From: Allochromatium palmeri
GTDB taxonomy: Bacteria; Pseudomonadota; Gammaproteobacteria; Chromatiales; Chromatiaceae
Assembly (NCBI RefSeq): GCF_009720725.1
Contig: NZ_WNKT01000002.1
Span: 124,001-188,000, forward strand
Reading direction: 5' to 3'
DNA length: 64,000 nucleotides
The position numbers were made by a program, and so were the translations under genes. Shown here one piece after another: positions 47,327-55,753 of this stretch. Positions within the stretch are counted from its first letter, which is position 1. Each line of letters starts with the position of its first letter. The notes beneath the pieces were generated by a model. It saw nothing but the letters and a program-made list of their open reading frames with translations, was not told the DNA's origin and did not search any database.

Positions 47327-48918
47327 TCCCTATTACTGCTTCCTGGATTGTGAACGATCGAGACCGCGTCCGAGAGTTCAATCAGGAATCCACCTTGTTG
47401 CAAGGTTTCTTCCACCCAACCCGTATTCATATCGATGGCGTAATTTTTGTCTTGTCCATTGCCGCACCAGGCCAAGGCAACCGCAAGCGGCTCACCACCA
47501 AGCGCAATTCCGTAGTGTGCGAATACGCGGTGGTAGAAATCGGTGAGTCGAATGTGTTCTCCAGGCTGAACTAAAGCAGCGACAAGAAACCTCATCAGTC
47601 CAGGGTTAAGTGAAAAACGCTGCCCCTGACCTTTTGGTGGAACGACAATCCCAATTTCTTTCGCAATTTTTCTGAAAATCTTAAAGCCGTGTTCATCTGC
47701 TTCTCTAAATTTTCCGTTGCCATTTTTATTAAGTTCCGGGTGCCGCAGTACACGATACAAAACAGCTTCAATCGCGTTGAAAGAAGCTTCCGCTAACTTT
47801 CGCATTGAATCAGATGGAGGTGCTTTCGGATCGCTTACAACCCAGGCGTAACGACCGGCAAAGCCAACAGTTGAAAGGGAATTATCCTCAAAGCGGCAGG
47901 CTTGAAAACAAAGCGACCGCAATACATGCAAACAACATAATATTTGCAGTAAATCGATTTTTTCTAAAGCGCCTATGCTCATAGAGCAAATGTTATTGAT
48001 TTCTGATGCAAATAGTAGCGCTTCTGGTTTCGTAGCGGCAGGCACCCAGCCTAAAGGGGCATATTTTGGTTCGTCAAATAGCTTATAGTCCGATAGGCTG
48101 CTTTCTAAAAGCTCTATGAGCGAGTCGATAGATCCAAACGAATTTCCTAGAAGTTCGGAAAGCCCCTCGCTGACTAATTTATTTAATTGGAATGCTTTAT
48201 CTTTAAGATGAGAATATTCAGGTTGCTCGACTAAATGAGATATTTCAGGAGAATTTATTGAAGAAAAAAGATTAGCGAGCTGCAAAAACAACACCTCGCC
48301 ACCGCGCCCCATAAAATTGTGTCTGTCGTGTGCGAAATGCTGCTTTGCATTATCCCAAGATTTAAGCTCAGTATCTTTTTGTGCTTGAGAGTTTAGCCAG
48401 TTCAGCTCCCGCCCTAAAAGTTTTTTTGAAGCAGGAAGAAAGCAGTGCGTAACCCAAGTCCTATTTTTTGCAACACCTACGAATCCGGAAAGCAAGCTTT
48501 GTATGAAGCGTATCGTTTCTTCTTTTTGCGTTTCGGTTCCTGACAGACGCGACTTGATTTTATCTAGCGCATCAAGATAAGCCGCTCGATGCGTTGGGTG
48601 TCTTGTTTCAAGCTTGGATGAAGGAAAAAAAGCAAAAAGCTTGAGTTCAATTTTGTCTTCCGGCCAATAACCGTAAGCAGATGATCCGTTACTTTTCTTG
48701 CTGATTGAAAAGCTATTGCTATATTCGCCATTTTTTTCTTTTGGAGAAGCAAAGACTAACAAAAACTCTGCCAGATATTCTACAGGCGTTTGGTCTTTGT
48801 AAAATCTCAAGCCATAGAGCTGAATGGCTTGATTCGATTTGTCAGCATTTGGTTTAACTGGAAAAGGCAATAATATGTCGCTTTTGTTTTCGAGCATAGA
48901 ATCTTCAATGATTGTCAT
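47317..48918 (-). CDS. dptG: DptG/SspG-type restriction subunit
   Basis: This 533-residue, mostly helical protein has no catalytic motif that I recognise. Its identification rests on position between the DptF-like and DptH-like genes, with an ATGA overlap at the start and a 10-bp overlap at the end. Its DNA is strikingly AT-rich (by eye under 45% GC), with many Lys, Asn and Ser codons ending in A or T, unlike dptH next door. That points to a separate origin of this part of the operon. A structural or nuclease-associated role in the restriction complex is inferred. Confidence 0.68.
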   Translation of the reverse strand: MTIIEDSMLENKSDILLPFPVKPNADKSNQAIQLYGLRFYKDQTPVEYLAEFLLVFASPKEKNGEYSNSFSISKKSNGSSAYGYWPEDKIELKLFAFFPSSKLETRHPTHRAAYLDALDKIKSRLSGTETQKEETIRFIQSLLSGFVGVAKNRTWVTHCFLPASKKLLGRELNWLNSQAQKDTELKSWDNAKQHFAHDRHNFMGRGGEVLFLQLANLFSSINSPEISHLVEQPEYSHLKDKAFQLNKLVSEGLSELLGNSFGSIDSLIELLESSLSDYKLFDEPKYAPLGWVPAATKPEALLFASEINNICSMSIGALEKIDLLQILCCLHVLRSLCFQACRFEDNSLSTVGFAGRYAWVVSDPKAPPSDSMRKLAEASFNAIEAVLYRVLRHPELNKNGNGKFREADEHGFKIFRKIAKEIGIVVPPKGQGQRFSLNPGLMRFLVAALVQPGEHIRLTDFYHRVFAHYGIALGGEPLAVALAWCGNGQDKNYAIDMNTGWVEETLQQGGFLIELSDAVSIVHNPGSSNREWA

Positions 48919-51290
48919 AGCTCAAGCTCCAGTTGCTTGCTGTTCAAATCCACAAAATATCGATGTAGATGCGTTTGTCCGTCTATGCCGGAACGTAACA
49001 TGATGACATCATTTTGCCCGCTATTAACACCAATGCGCTTCAACAATTCTGCGCGAAACCAATCAAGTTGGGCAAGATGGATTTGCGAAAGCTCGTTGCC
49101 AAGTTGGCCATCGTGACGCCGGTGAATGAAATCCAGCAAGGGCAGTGTCAGCGGGAGAGATGGTTCACCTTTCTGATAGCGAAGCAGAGGGAGTCGCTTG
49201 AGCGGATCGTATCCAAGATCAAAATCTTTGAAAGGAATTTCTGCAACGATCAGTTGTGTTGGCTGTACAACGGCTCGATCAGGACGACGCAGCGTCAGGT
49301 ATAAATACTCTTGATCAGGTCGAAACTGGCTAGAACTAAAGCCTGAGTATATTTCCAACAAAACTCGCAAACAGGCGCGGCAAAAGCGTTTTTGCTCTAT
49401 CCGCGAAAAATCCAACTCTCCAGCTTGACGCCAGCGATCGAAATCACGCAAACGCGGGGATTGCAAAAAAGTGTCAAAATAAAGTGCGGCTTGATTATCG
49501 CTGTCAGGCTCGGGTGAAGCGAAGAAATACAGCAAACGCCTCAATGCAGATCGCCAATGTGTTCCAGTCGATTCCCGAGCCAATGCACGCCAGTCTTTTT
49601 CGAGCGATTGGAGCGTAACCGACAATTTAGCCCATTGCTTGTTATTCGCTGATGTCAGTTGACGTTCAAAATCAACAGCCACGGGTGCACCGAAAAACTG
49701 ACGCCGATTTAGTTCCACCGCTCGCAGTCGTTGACTTTCTAACCAAGGCTTACCATGACGATAGCCAAAAAAGCATTCACTGAACAAGATCTGCCCAAGG
49801 CCATCAGTGCCGCGATCTAATCCGGCGGCACTTGAGGCTTCAACGCTCTTTCGAGCATTCTGGCAGCTCATTCCGCCTGTCAAGCTAAAAGCAAGATGCG
49901 CAACCATTTGACGCAAAGTCAAACGTTGCTCATAAGCCGTGAGTCGCTGATAGATCCAGCGCACACGCTCAACAGCTTGATCGTTGATATCGATCAGGGC
50001 ACGCCGGTTCAGCAGCAGCGGACAGGCTTCTTCGATGCTGCATCCGGCACAGTCTTGCCATCCACTGTGCTGAAGCATTCGATCTAACAGGCTAGCGCCC
50101 AATCCAACATTGTCCAACCGAGTCATATTGAGGATCACAAGATCCTTCGCAAATTCAGTCAGCGTATGTGTTTTTAGGTCATCTGCTGTATAAGGCGTAT
50201 TGAGGCGCGAGAGAATCCGACTTTCAACCTCACCAGGCGCTTCATGCGTATATTCGCGCAGCGTATTCAACAAAGGCCCGGTATTGCTGACGATCAACCA
50301 AGAGCCGGATTGATGAAAGGCATCGCTGATCCACTGCAAACGTTTTTCACTGCTCAGTTCGCTCATATCTTTGACGATAGAGACTTGACGACCGGCTTGG
50401 TTGGGGTGCTCGACTGTTTCTAAATCATTGAGTGGCTTGCTTAGTGGCTCTGAGAGGGGAAGTCCATGCAGGCGTTTCAAGACATCGAGCGCTACTGTCG
50501 ATTTTCCATCTCCAGCATGTCCAGTCAAAATGACAACACGCTGGCAATCATCCCCTAAAATATTAAAAATGGTTTCAGCTAACGGGAATGGCTCATAAAG
50601 CTCGCCGAAATATCGGCTCATTGCCTGAGATTCCGCTAAAGCATTTGCTCCACTAGCAGAAATATTATGTAGCGAATTTAAATAATCAATAAAGTGATTG
50701 ATGGTTTGTTTTTTTGCGTTGCCGACAACGCTATTTTGATTGACTGCAAATGCTTCATATCCCCCTGAAGCATCATGTGCGTTTGATTCTTGATAATCCA
50801 TTTTCTCACCATTTGGTTTTTGCCGTTGCGGCAATCCAACTTCTTTGAGAATTTGCTCGTGTAGAATTTTTTCAAAATAACTTTCGAGCAAATCGTGAGC
50901 AATTTTCAGAATAAGTGCTTTTTTGGCAATGAGCTTCTGGTAAATCCAATCCGGAAAGCCGCCATGAATGTTTCTATCAATAAGTTCTTTTTTGAAAAGA
51001 TGGCCAACGCTGGTTCTTTTCAATTCACGGCTGTTTTCGATTTCCCAAAGCCCGTCATTTTCAAGGCGCCCAAAAGGATAATGCGTATTTCCTGCAAGCA
51101 AAGCTTCTGGGTGAAATTTTCCAAAAAGCAGTTTGAGCTTGAGGTCGACAATCGAAAAGGGGATCATCCTTGGTTTGTCGTGGAAGCATCGTCCAAGTGC
51201 AAAAAGTAGCAGTAGAGGTTTGTGAAGTGATCGGCTCTCTCCTTTGCCGTGAAGCCGAACTTTTCTGAATGCATTTATTAAATGATTCAT
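48915..51290 (-). CDS. dptF: DptF/SspF-type ATPase with N-terminal sulfur-binding-like domain
   Basis: This 791-residue protein is a two-part molecule. Residues about 1-155 follow the pattern of the phosphorothioate sulfur-binding domain of ScoMcrA-type enzymes: LHKPLLLLFALGR at 22-34, HYPFGRLENDGLWE at 70-83, GGF at 110-112, and a closing helix pair with LHEQILKEVGL. From about 250 comes a P-loop ATPase, Walker A LTGHAGDGKST with Lys near 263, then a long helical region with a four-cysteine CAGC...C segment (about 415-425). DptF is the ATPase partner of DptG and DptH. The start lies 3 bp after the sulfurtransferase gene ends. The domain fusion is an inference from motifs. Confidence 0.75.
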   Translation of the reverse strand: MNHLINAFRKVRLHGKGESRSLHKPLLLLFALGRCFHDKPRMIPFSIVDLKLKLLFGKFHPEALLAGNTHYPFGRLENDGLWEIENSRELKRTSVGHLFKKELIDRNIHGGFPDWIYQKLIAKKALILKIAHDLLESYFEKILHEQILKEVGLPQRQKPNGEKMDYQESNAHDASGGYEAFAVNQNSVVGNAKKQTINHFIDYLNSLHNISASGANALAESQAMSRYFGELYEPFPLAETIFNILGDDCQRVVILTGHAGDGKSTVALDVLKRLHGLPLSEPLSKPLNDLETVEHPNQAGRQVSIVKDMSELSSEKRLQWISDAFHQSGSWLIVSNTGPLLNTLREYTHEAPGEVESRILSRLNTPYTADDLKTHTLTEFAKDLVILNMTRLDNVGLGASLLDRMLQHSGWQDCAGCSIEEACPLLLNRRALIDINDQAVERVRWIYQRLTAYEQRLTLRQMVAHLAFSLTGGMSCQNARKSVEASSAAGLDRGTDGLGQILFSECFFGYRHGKPWLESQRLRAVELNRRQFFGAPVAVDFERQLTSANNKQWAKLSVTLQSLEKDWRALARESTGTHWRSALRRLLYFFASPEPDSDNQAALYFDTFLQSPRLRDFDRWRQAGELDFSRIEQKRFCRACLRVLLEIYSGFSSSQFRPDQEYLYLTLRRPDRAVVQPTQLIVAEIPFKDFDLGYDPLKRLPLLRYQKGEPSLPLTLPLLDFIHRRHDGQLGNELSQIHLAQLDWFRAELLKRIGVNSGQNDVIMLRSGIDGQTHLHRYFVDLNSKQLELEL

Positions 51291-51292
51291 TT

Positions 51293-52084
51293 TTAGAGCA
51301 TGCAGATTGGGCAGAAATCATCGTCATTATCATGAGTGATGTTGTCGATGAGTTTTTTTGACTTTGTACTATTTGATTTTTGAGGTTGATTGGCCTTTTT
51401 TTCTGCTCGCGCTACTATTTCATCTAGAGATCCGCTTTGATTCCATGTGTATCGTTTTCCAGTAGCCTCATCGTATTTTTCATATTGACGCGCCAACTCA
51501 AAAAGCGCTTCATGATTTTTCTTCAAGCCAAGCCATTCTTCTTGGCGCTGGAAAAAACAAAAATAACAACCTGATCGACTTCGCCAGTTATAATATTTTG
51601 GTATTCCGATTCCAGATGATTCTAGAATGCAAAGAATATCATCTTTGCCAAGCCCATCTTCTCTAAAAGGAAATCGAGTTTGAATATTTGATTTTGTGGG
51701 TGTATATCCAACTCTACTAGGTTCATCAGCACGAATAGCAATGTAAGAAACAACTTCATCTTCTCCTACATAATCCTCAAAAGGGATGAGCTTGAGATTG
51801 ATTGTGCACCATCTGCGTTGCGGTGAAGGCAGGAAATTATTATGTAGTTTCAAATAAAAATCGAAATCGCGATCTGCATTGAGTTTTACAATTTCTTTTC
51901 CAAGATAATCTTCCAGTAAATCGATGAACTCCAACGTCTCCGGCAATTCAGCGCCAGTATCGGCAAAGAAGTATTCCATTTCAGGAACTTTGTCGCGCAT
52001 ATAGATCGCTAGCGCAGAGCTATCCTTGCCTCCGGAAAGACCTAACAAATGACGCACAGGGCGTTCTGACTTTTTTTGACTCAT
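51293..52084 (-). CDS. PP-loop sulfurtransferase of the PAPS-reductase family (DndC/SspD-like)
   Basis: This 263-residue protein has the ATP pyrophosphatase loop SGGKDSS at 17-23, typical of PAPS reductases and of DndC. Cysteines at 93, 173, 176, 258 and 261 (RWC, GCYFC, CPIC) could ligate a [4Fe-4S] cluster as in DndC. In the Dnd and Ssp systems this enzyme activates the DNA backbone phosphate or hands on sulfur from a cysteine desulfurase. No cysteine desulfurase is in the window, so IscS elsewhere would have to supply sulfur. It is the only sulfurtransferase here, although two DUF4007-ATPase pairs are present. The DNA is AT-rich like genes F and G. Confidence 0.82.
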   Translation of the reverse strand: MSQKKSERPVRHLLGLSGGKDSSALAIYMRDKVPEMEYFFADTGAELPETLEFIDLLEDYLGKEIVKLNADRDFDFYLKLHNNFLPSPQRRWCTINLKLIPFEDYVGEDEVVSYIAIRADEPSRVGYTPTKSNIQTRFPFREDGLGKDDILCILESSGIGIPKYYNWRSRSGCYFCFFQRQEEWLGLKKNHEALFELARQYEKYDEATGKRYTWNQSGSLDEIVARAEKKANQPQKSNSTKSKKLIDNITHDNDDDFCPICML

Positions 52085-52119
52085 CTTTTCTCAACCTTAG
52101 TCTGCTCTCTCACTCACCA

Positions 52120-52854
52120 TCAAGCCGAAAACCACGACTCATCATCCGACGGCGGCCGATCGTCCGCACCGTCAACATCCTCCTTGATCCGCCCTTTTTT
52201 CTGCGCCCAAAGCCGCAATCTCCCCAGCAAAGACGGCTTAAAGAAACGCTTGGCAAACAACACCAACTCCGAATCAGGAGCAACTGCCAGCAAACCGTCA
52301 TAAAACAGCCTTGCAGTCTCCTTGTGTCCGATCACACTCAAGTACGCACACATGACCGCCGTAAACCCGGCAAATTCACTGACATGAAACTTCTTCCGCC
52401 TCGGATACAACAACTTCAAATCGTACTTGCCTTCAAATATTTCAGGAATCTTATCGAAATCGCCCGTATGCAAACAAAATTGCGCATAATTGATCTTCGC
52501 AAACAAATAATCCGGATTCCTGCGATAATTTTCCTCCACCAATTCACCAACGGCCTTGTTATCACCAATCCGACTGTACGCGCCCGACAAAAGATTATAA
52601 ATGACCGGTGTATTCGGATGCGCCTCCTTCAATGACAGCAACTCCGGAATCACCTGCTGCGGATCCTCACGCACCAGATAGAACAAATCCTCAAGCCGAT
52701 TCCTGATCTGATGAGGTATTTTGTTATGCCTGTTCGAAATCGGATCAAACGTGATCTCGTACTCACTGATACGAACGTTCTGCCCCTCCCGCCTGGCGAT
52801 CTCCAAAGCCTTGTTCAAGCGACCATCGATGTCTATGAGCGATTTTTTAGCCAC
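52120..52854 (-). CDS. TPR-repeat protein
   Basis: This 244-residue protein has tetratricopeptide-like helical pairs from about 65 to 205 (for example HPNTPVIYNLLSGAYSRIGD and then FAKINYAQFCLHTGDFDKI). No signal peptide or enzyme motif. It lies 35 bp upstream of the sulfurtransferase gene on the same strand with similar moderately low GC, so it may be the first gene of that operon. TPR proteins commonly act as adaptors; a role as an extra subunit of the phosphorothioation complex is possible. Unrelated cargo is the alternative. Confidence 0.65.
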   Translation of the reverse strand: MAKKSLIDIDGRLNKALEIARREGQNVRISEYEITFDPISNRHNKIPHQIRNRLEDLFYLVREDPQQVIPELLSLKEAHPNTPVIYNLLSGAYSRIGDNKAVGELVEENYRRNPDYLFAKINYAQFCLHTGDFDKIPEIFEGKYDLKLLYPRRKKFHVSEFAGFTAVMCAYLSVIGHKETARLFYDGLLAVAPDSELVLFAKRFFKPSLLGRLRLWAQKKGRIKEDVDGADDRPPSDDESWFSA

Positions 52855-52908
52855 GATTTTGATTCAAAACCTCCGAAAATTATACAGATTTGGTGTCGAT
52901 CAGGAATC

Positions 52909-53139
52909 TCATTGTGGATCGCTCCGGCCAAAATCCCGAGCACGGCGTAAATCCTCGTCACTGAGGCCCTCGGTCAATCCAGCCAGGCAGCGTTTCAGAT
53001 CGTCGCCATCACCTGCTGTATTCGCGGGGGGATCATCATCCATCAATAACAGCACGCGCACCTGAGTTCCGTCCCGGATAATATCCGGAACGCGAATACT
53101 ATGCTGCTCAACGGTCGCCTCCAGCTCGATAGCTCTCAT
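52909..53139 (-). CDS. Orphan antitoxin-like protein
   Basis: This 76-residue protein begins MRAIELEATVEQHSIRVPD, resembling the swapped-hairpin N-terminus of antitoxins that pair with PIN or RelE toxins, with an acidic tail (LSDEDLRRARDFGRSDPQ). No toxin gene follows: the next gene on the strand is the TPR protein. It is probably a remnant of a TA pair. Confidence 0.5.
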   Translation of the reverse strand: MRAIELEATVEQHSIRVPDIIRDGTQVRVLLLMDDDPPANTAGDGDDLKRCLAGLTEGLSDEDLRRARDFGRSDPQ

Positions 53140-53275
53140 CAAAAAATTCTCCAAACAAGCTGATAACGTCTTGCCCCTGTGGCTCACCACGAAAAGCCGC
53201 CTTCATGACCTGTTGCAAACGGAGCGGATTTTCACCGCGGTCCCTGGTCAACCCAACTCTTTCAAGCTCCGGCCT
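53108..53275 (-). pseudogene. Short frame joined to the palindromic repeat, probable gene remnant
   Basis: An open frame starts inside the repeat and reads TRDRGENPLRLQQVMKAAF, then GQDVISLFGEFFDES, before ending within the start of the antitoxin-like gene in another frame. It has no convincing start codon outside the repeat. It could be the 3' end of a gene cut by the repeat, or a very small gene beginning at a TTG at about 53250. No family recognised. Confidence 0.25.
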
Positions 53276-53294
53276 TCAGGCCGGGGTAGTTGAC
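53245..53294 (-). repeat. Palindromic repeat, copy B
   Basis: This 50-bp copy shares the 889-942 layout, on the opposite strand: gtcaactacccc, the hairpin ccggcctgaaggccgg (53269-53284), then gttgacca at the far end. It sits exactly where the AAA/PD-(D/E)XK gene should end: the sister gene stops with a TAG after RTFRL, whereas here the gene reads on five codons into the repeat. This marks the repeat border. Confidence 0.6.
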
Positions 53295-55066
53295 AGCCTG
53301 AATGTCCGCCATACCAGCCGCTCGACGCCCAGCGCCACGACCGCAAAACCATGCAGCGTCTGGAATCCATAGCGCGACTTCAACGTCGCCCCATAAGCCT
53401 GCGCCTGCGCCTCGGCCTCATCGAGCTTCCCGGCCACCGGCGCCAAGTCAGCCAGCGCCTCGCGCGAGCGCTCGCGCACCTGCTCGCCGCTCAGCTCCAG
53501 CGTCTTCAGACTCAGATACTTGAACTCCAGCAGCAGATCCAGCGCCTGGACATGCCGCTTGTCCGAACGCAGGATCAACGCCAGATCGACATAGCCGCGC
53601 TCGGTCTCCAGTTCCGACACCGCCATATAGAGCCGATCGTCGAACAGCAGGGTCAGAAAGGCGAACTTGACCAACAGCTCGTTGGTCCAGCGATAGTCGC
53701 GATTGGACAGCACCCGGAAATAGCGCTGTTCGATCAAGTCACAGAGCGGCGCCGGATCCGCGTGCAGATAGAGCGTTTCAGCGGCCTGGTTCGCGATGTC
53801 GCCATCCGCCGCGGAGAGCCAATGCTCACGCAGTCGCTCGACATAGAGTCCACGCGCCACCAGATTCGGGATACGTAGAATCAGCTTGGCCAACACCCCT
53901 TCACCGCTCAAGGTCAGAATGCCGAAGAAATAGAGCAGGGACGCCATGAACGGCTGATCCTTCACCGCCGCCAGCACATCGGCCACGCCGAAACGCTGCA
54001 CCAGTTCCGGGACCACCACCCGATCATCCCCGGCCAGCGCCGCGACCAGCAGTTCCTCACCGCCCGGCAACTGCGCGATATAGATCAACTTGTTGCGGTC
54101 CATCGCCAGATTCTCGTCCAGCATCCGGCGCGGATACTGACCGTGGCGGCGTAGCGCATCGAGAAAATACAAACTCAGCGTCGGGTTGTAGAGGCTCTCG
54201 CTCGCCTCCTCGCTGAACCGATAGCCGTTGTAGAAGGTGCGCATGGTCGCCAGCGCTTCCTCCACCGACCAGGCGCCGTCCGCCGGCGCCAGCTGCTCCA
54301 GCACCGCCGTTACCTCGGTCTCGGTGAAGCCGCACAGGTCGTTGAATTCCGGCTCCAGATAGATGTCCTTACCGACGTTGTAGCCGCTGGTCATATCACT
54401 CAGCACCACCGGCGAGACCCCCGTGATGAACACCCGATCCACACCCAGCCCACCGGCCCCGGCCTTCACGGCCTTGAATACGCTCTTGAACAGCCCCTCG
54501 CCCTGCAACAGCGTCTGATAGCGATCCCGGCTGCCGGGACGATCGGCCATCAGCACCTCATTGGCGAAATTGTCGTACTCGTCGATCAGCAGATAGAGCT
54601 TGTAGGGCGTTTGGGAAATGATGCTCAGCAGTGAGCGCCAGGAGGACAGGGCATTGGTGGGATGGAGGTCGATCGGCTCGAGCAGTCGGTCGCGATACCG
54701 CCGCTCGAAGTCGCGGATTCCGTCATTGATGTGCTGATGCACCGCCGCTTCGATATCAGCGATCTCGCCATAGGCCGGGATCAGCGAGAAATCCCACTTG
54801 AGCACGAAATACCGATTATGCAGCGGCGTGGGATTGCGCCCCACGGCCAGCGCCCCGAACAGCGACTCGAACTGGTCGGCGCGGTTGAGATCATAGTAAT
54901 GCTCCAGCATCGACAGCAGCAGGCTCTTGCCGAAGCGACGCGGACGCAGAAAGATCAGTTGCAGCCCAGCCGCTTCCAGCGCCGCCAGACGGTCGGTGCG
55001 GTCCTGATACCAATAGCCTCCCTCGATCAGGGTGCCGAAATCGCTCAGACCATAGGGAAATTGCAT
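53276..55066 (-). CDS. AAA ATPase-like protein with C-terminal PD-(D/E)XK nuclease domain, copy 1
   Basis: This 596-residue protein has a Walker A variant RPRRFGKS at 41-48, an ATPase segment with LLIDEYDNF, and a C-terminal nuclease motif in which GYVDLAL provides the acidic residue and LLLEFKYL the ExK. This is the AAA-ATPase-like plus PD-(D/E)XK type 9 architecture. The ATG at 55066 follows ggaggattcggag. It is a close paralogue of the gene at 55754-57532, with near-identical ends and two divergent internal blocks. The last five residues are encoded by an inserted palindromic repeat. Such proteins are thought to act in defence or abortive responses, but their role is unproven. Confidence 0.85.
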   Translation of the reverse strand: MQFPYGLSDFGTLIEGGYWYQDRTDRLAALEAAGLQLIFLRPRRFGKSLLLSMLEHYYDLNRADQFESLFGALAVGRNPTPLHNRYFVLKWDFSLIPAYGEIADIEAAVHQHINDGIRDFERRYRDRLLEPIDLHPTNALSSWRSLLSIISQTPYKLYLLIDEYDNFANEVLMADRPGSRDRYQTLLQGEGLFKSVFKAVKAGAGGLGVDRVFITGVSPVVLSDMTSGYNVGKDIYLEPEFNDLCGFTETEVTAVLEQLAPADGAWSVEEALATMRTFYNGYRFSEEASESLYNPTLSLYFLDALRRHGQYPRRMLDENLAMDRNKLIYIAQLPGGEELLVAALAGDDRVVVPELVQRFGVADVLAAVKDQPFMASLLYFFGILTLSGEGVLAKLILRIPNLVARGLYVERLREHWLSAADGDIANQAAETLYLHADPAPLCDLIEQRYFRVLSNRDYRWTNELLVKFAFLTLLFDDRLYMAVSELETERGYVDLALILRSDKRHVQALDLLLEFKYLSLKTLELSGEQVRERSREALADLAPVAGKLDEAEAQAQAYGATLKSRYGFQTLHGFAVVALGVERLVWRTFRLSTTPA

Positions 55067-55122
55067 CTCCGAATCCTCCGTGAGCCTGAAATGTACGGCA
55101 GTCTCGATCCTCGACTGCCCGG

Positions 55123-55422
55123 CTAGGCGGCAGCGTGCGTTTCGCGCTTCAGCGGCTCGATCCGTGGCCGTTTCCGGTGATGCTCGGCCTGCCACAGATC
55201 GTAAGCACACTGCATGCGCAACCACATCTCCGCATCGATACCCAACCAATCCTGCAAACGTAGAGCCATGTCGGCACTGATGCCCGCATGGCCATTCAGA
55301 ATGCGTGACAACGCCGCCCGCGTCACTCCCAGCTGCTTGGCCGCCGCTGTGATCGTCACATCCTCCGGCCAACCGTCCTTGAGTACCTCACCGGGATGCG
55401 CCGGACTGTGCATACGACTCAT
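55123..55422 (-). CDS. higA: HigA family antitoxin
   Basis: This 99-residue protein has the HigA hallmark [10 protein letters not shown] and an HTH of the XRE type ([26 protein letters not shown]). It binds HigB and represses the operon. It follows higB by 12 bp, the inverted toxin-first order typical of higBA. Its last codons overlap a block of sequence shared with the other cassette. Confidence 0.92.
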   Translation of the reverse strand: MSRMHSPAHPGEVLKDGWPEDVTITAAAKQLGVTRAALSRILNGHAGISADMALRLQDWLGIDAEMWLRMQCAYDLWQAEHHRKRPRIEPLKRETHAAA

Positions 55423-55434
55423 GGCTCTACTCGC

Positions 55435-55713
55435 TCAGTGGTAATCCAGATAATCGACCGCTTCCGCCTCTTCATCGACGAACCGAAAGATCAGACGCCA
55501 GTTGGCATTGACGGTCACGGCCCAGAAACCCGACAGCTCGCCCGTCAACGGATGCAGTCGCCACGCCGGAAAACCCATGTCCTCCGGGCAGGTCGCAACA
55601 TCCAAGGCGGACAATTGCGTGCGTAGCCGCTTGGCATGAGACGGCTGAATGCCGGCTTTGCTGCCCGTGCGATAAAACGCTTCGAGTCCTTTGTGGCGAA
55701 AGCTGCGAATCAT
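55435..55713 (-). CDS. higB: HigB family toxin
   Basis: This 92-residue RelE-fold ribosome-dependent mRNA interferase has the family pattern MIRSFRHKGLEAFYRTG, RLRTQLSALDVATCPEDMGFPAWRLHPLTG and a C-terminal NWRLIFRF strand. The ATG is preceded by aggagc. A 17-bp palindrome lies 10 bp upstream. Confidence 0.92.
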   Translation of the reverse strand: MIRSFRHKGLEAFYRTGSKAGIQPSHAKRLRTQLSALDVATCPEDMGFPAWRLHPLTGELSGFWAVTVNANWRLIFRFVDEEAEAVDYLDYH

Positions 55714-55722
55714 GCTCCTATG

Positions 55723-55739
55723 GTATAGCTTTGCTATAC
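55723..55739. promoter_or_regulatory. Palindromic operator upstream of higBA
   Basis: A perfect 17-bp palindrome, gtatagc-ttt-gctatac, lies immediately upstream of the higB ribosome site. Its half-sites contain TATAGC, which could also serve as the -10 box, so binding of HigA here would block transcription. Size and place fit HigA operators; HigA binding is inferred. Confidence 0.65.
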
Positions 55740-55753
55740 GGTCGACAATCCGA

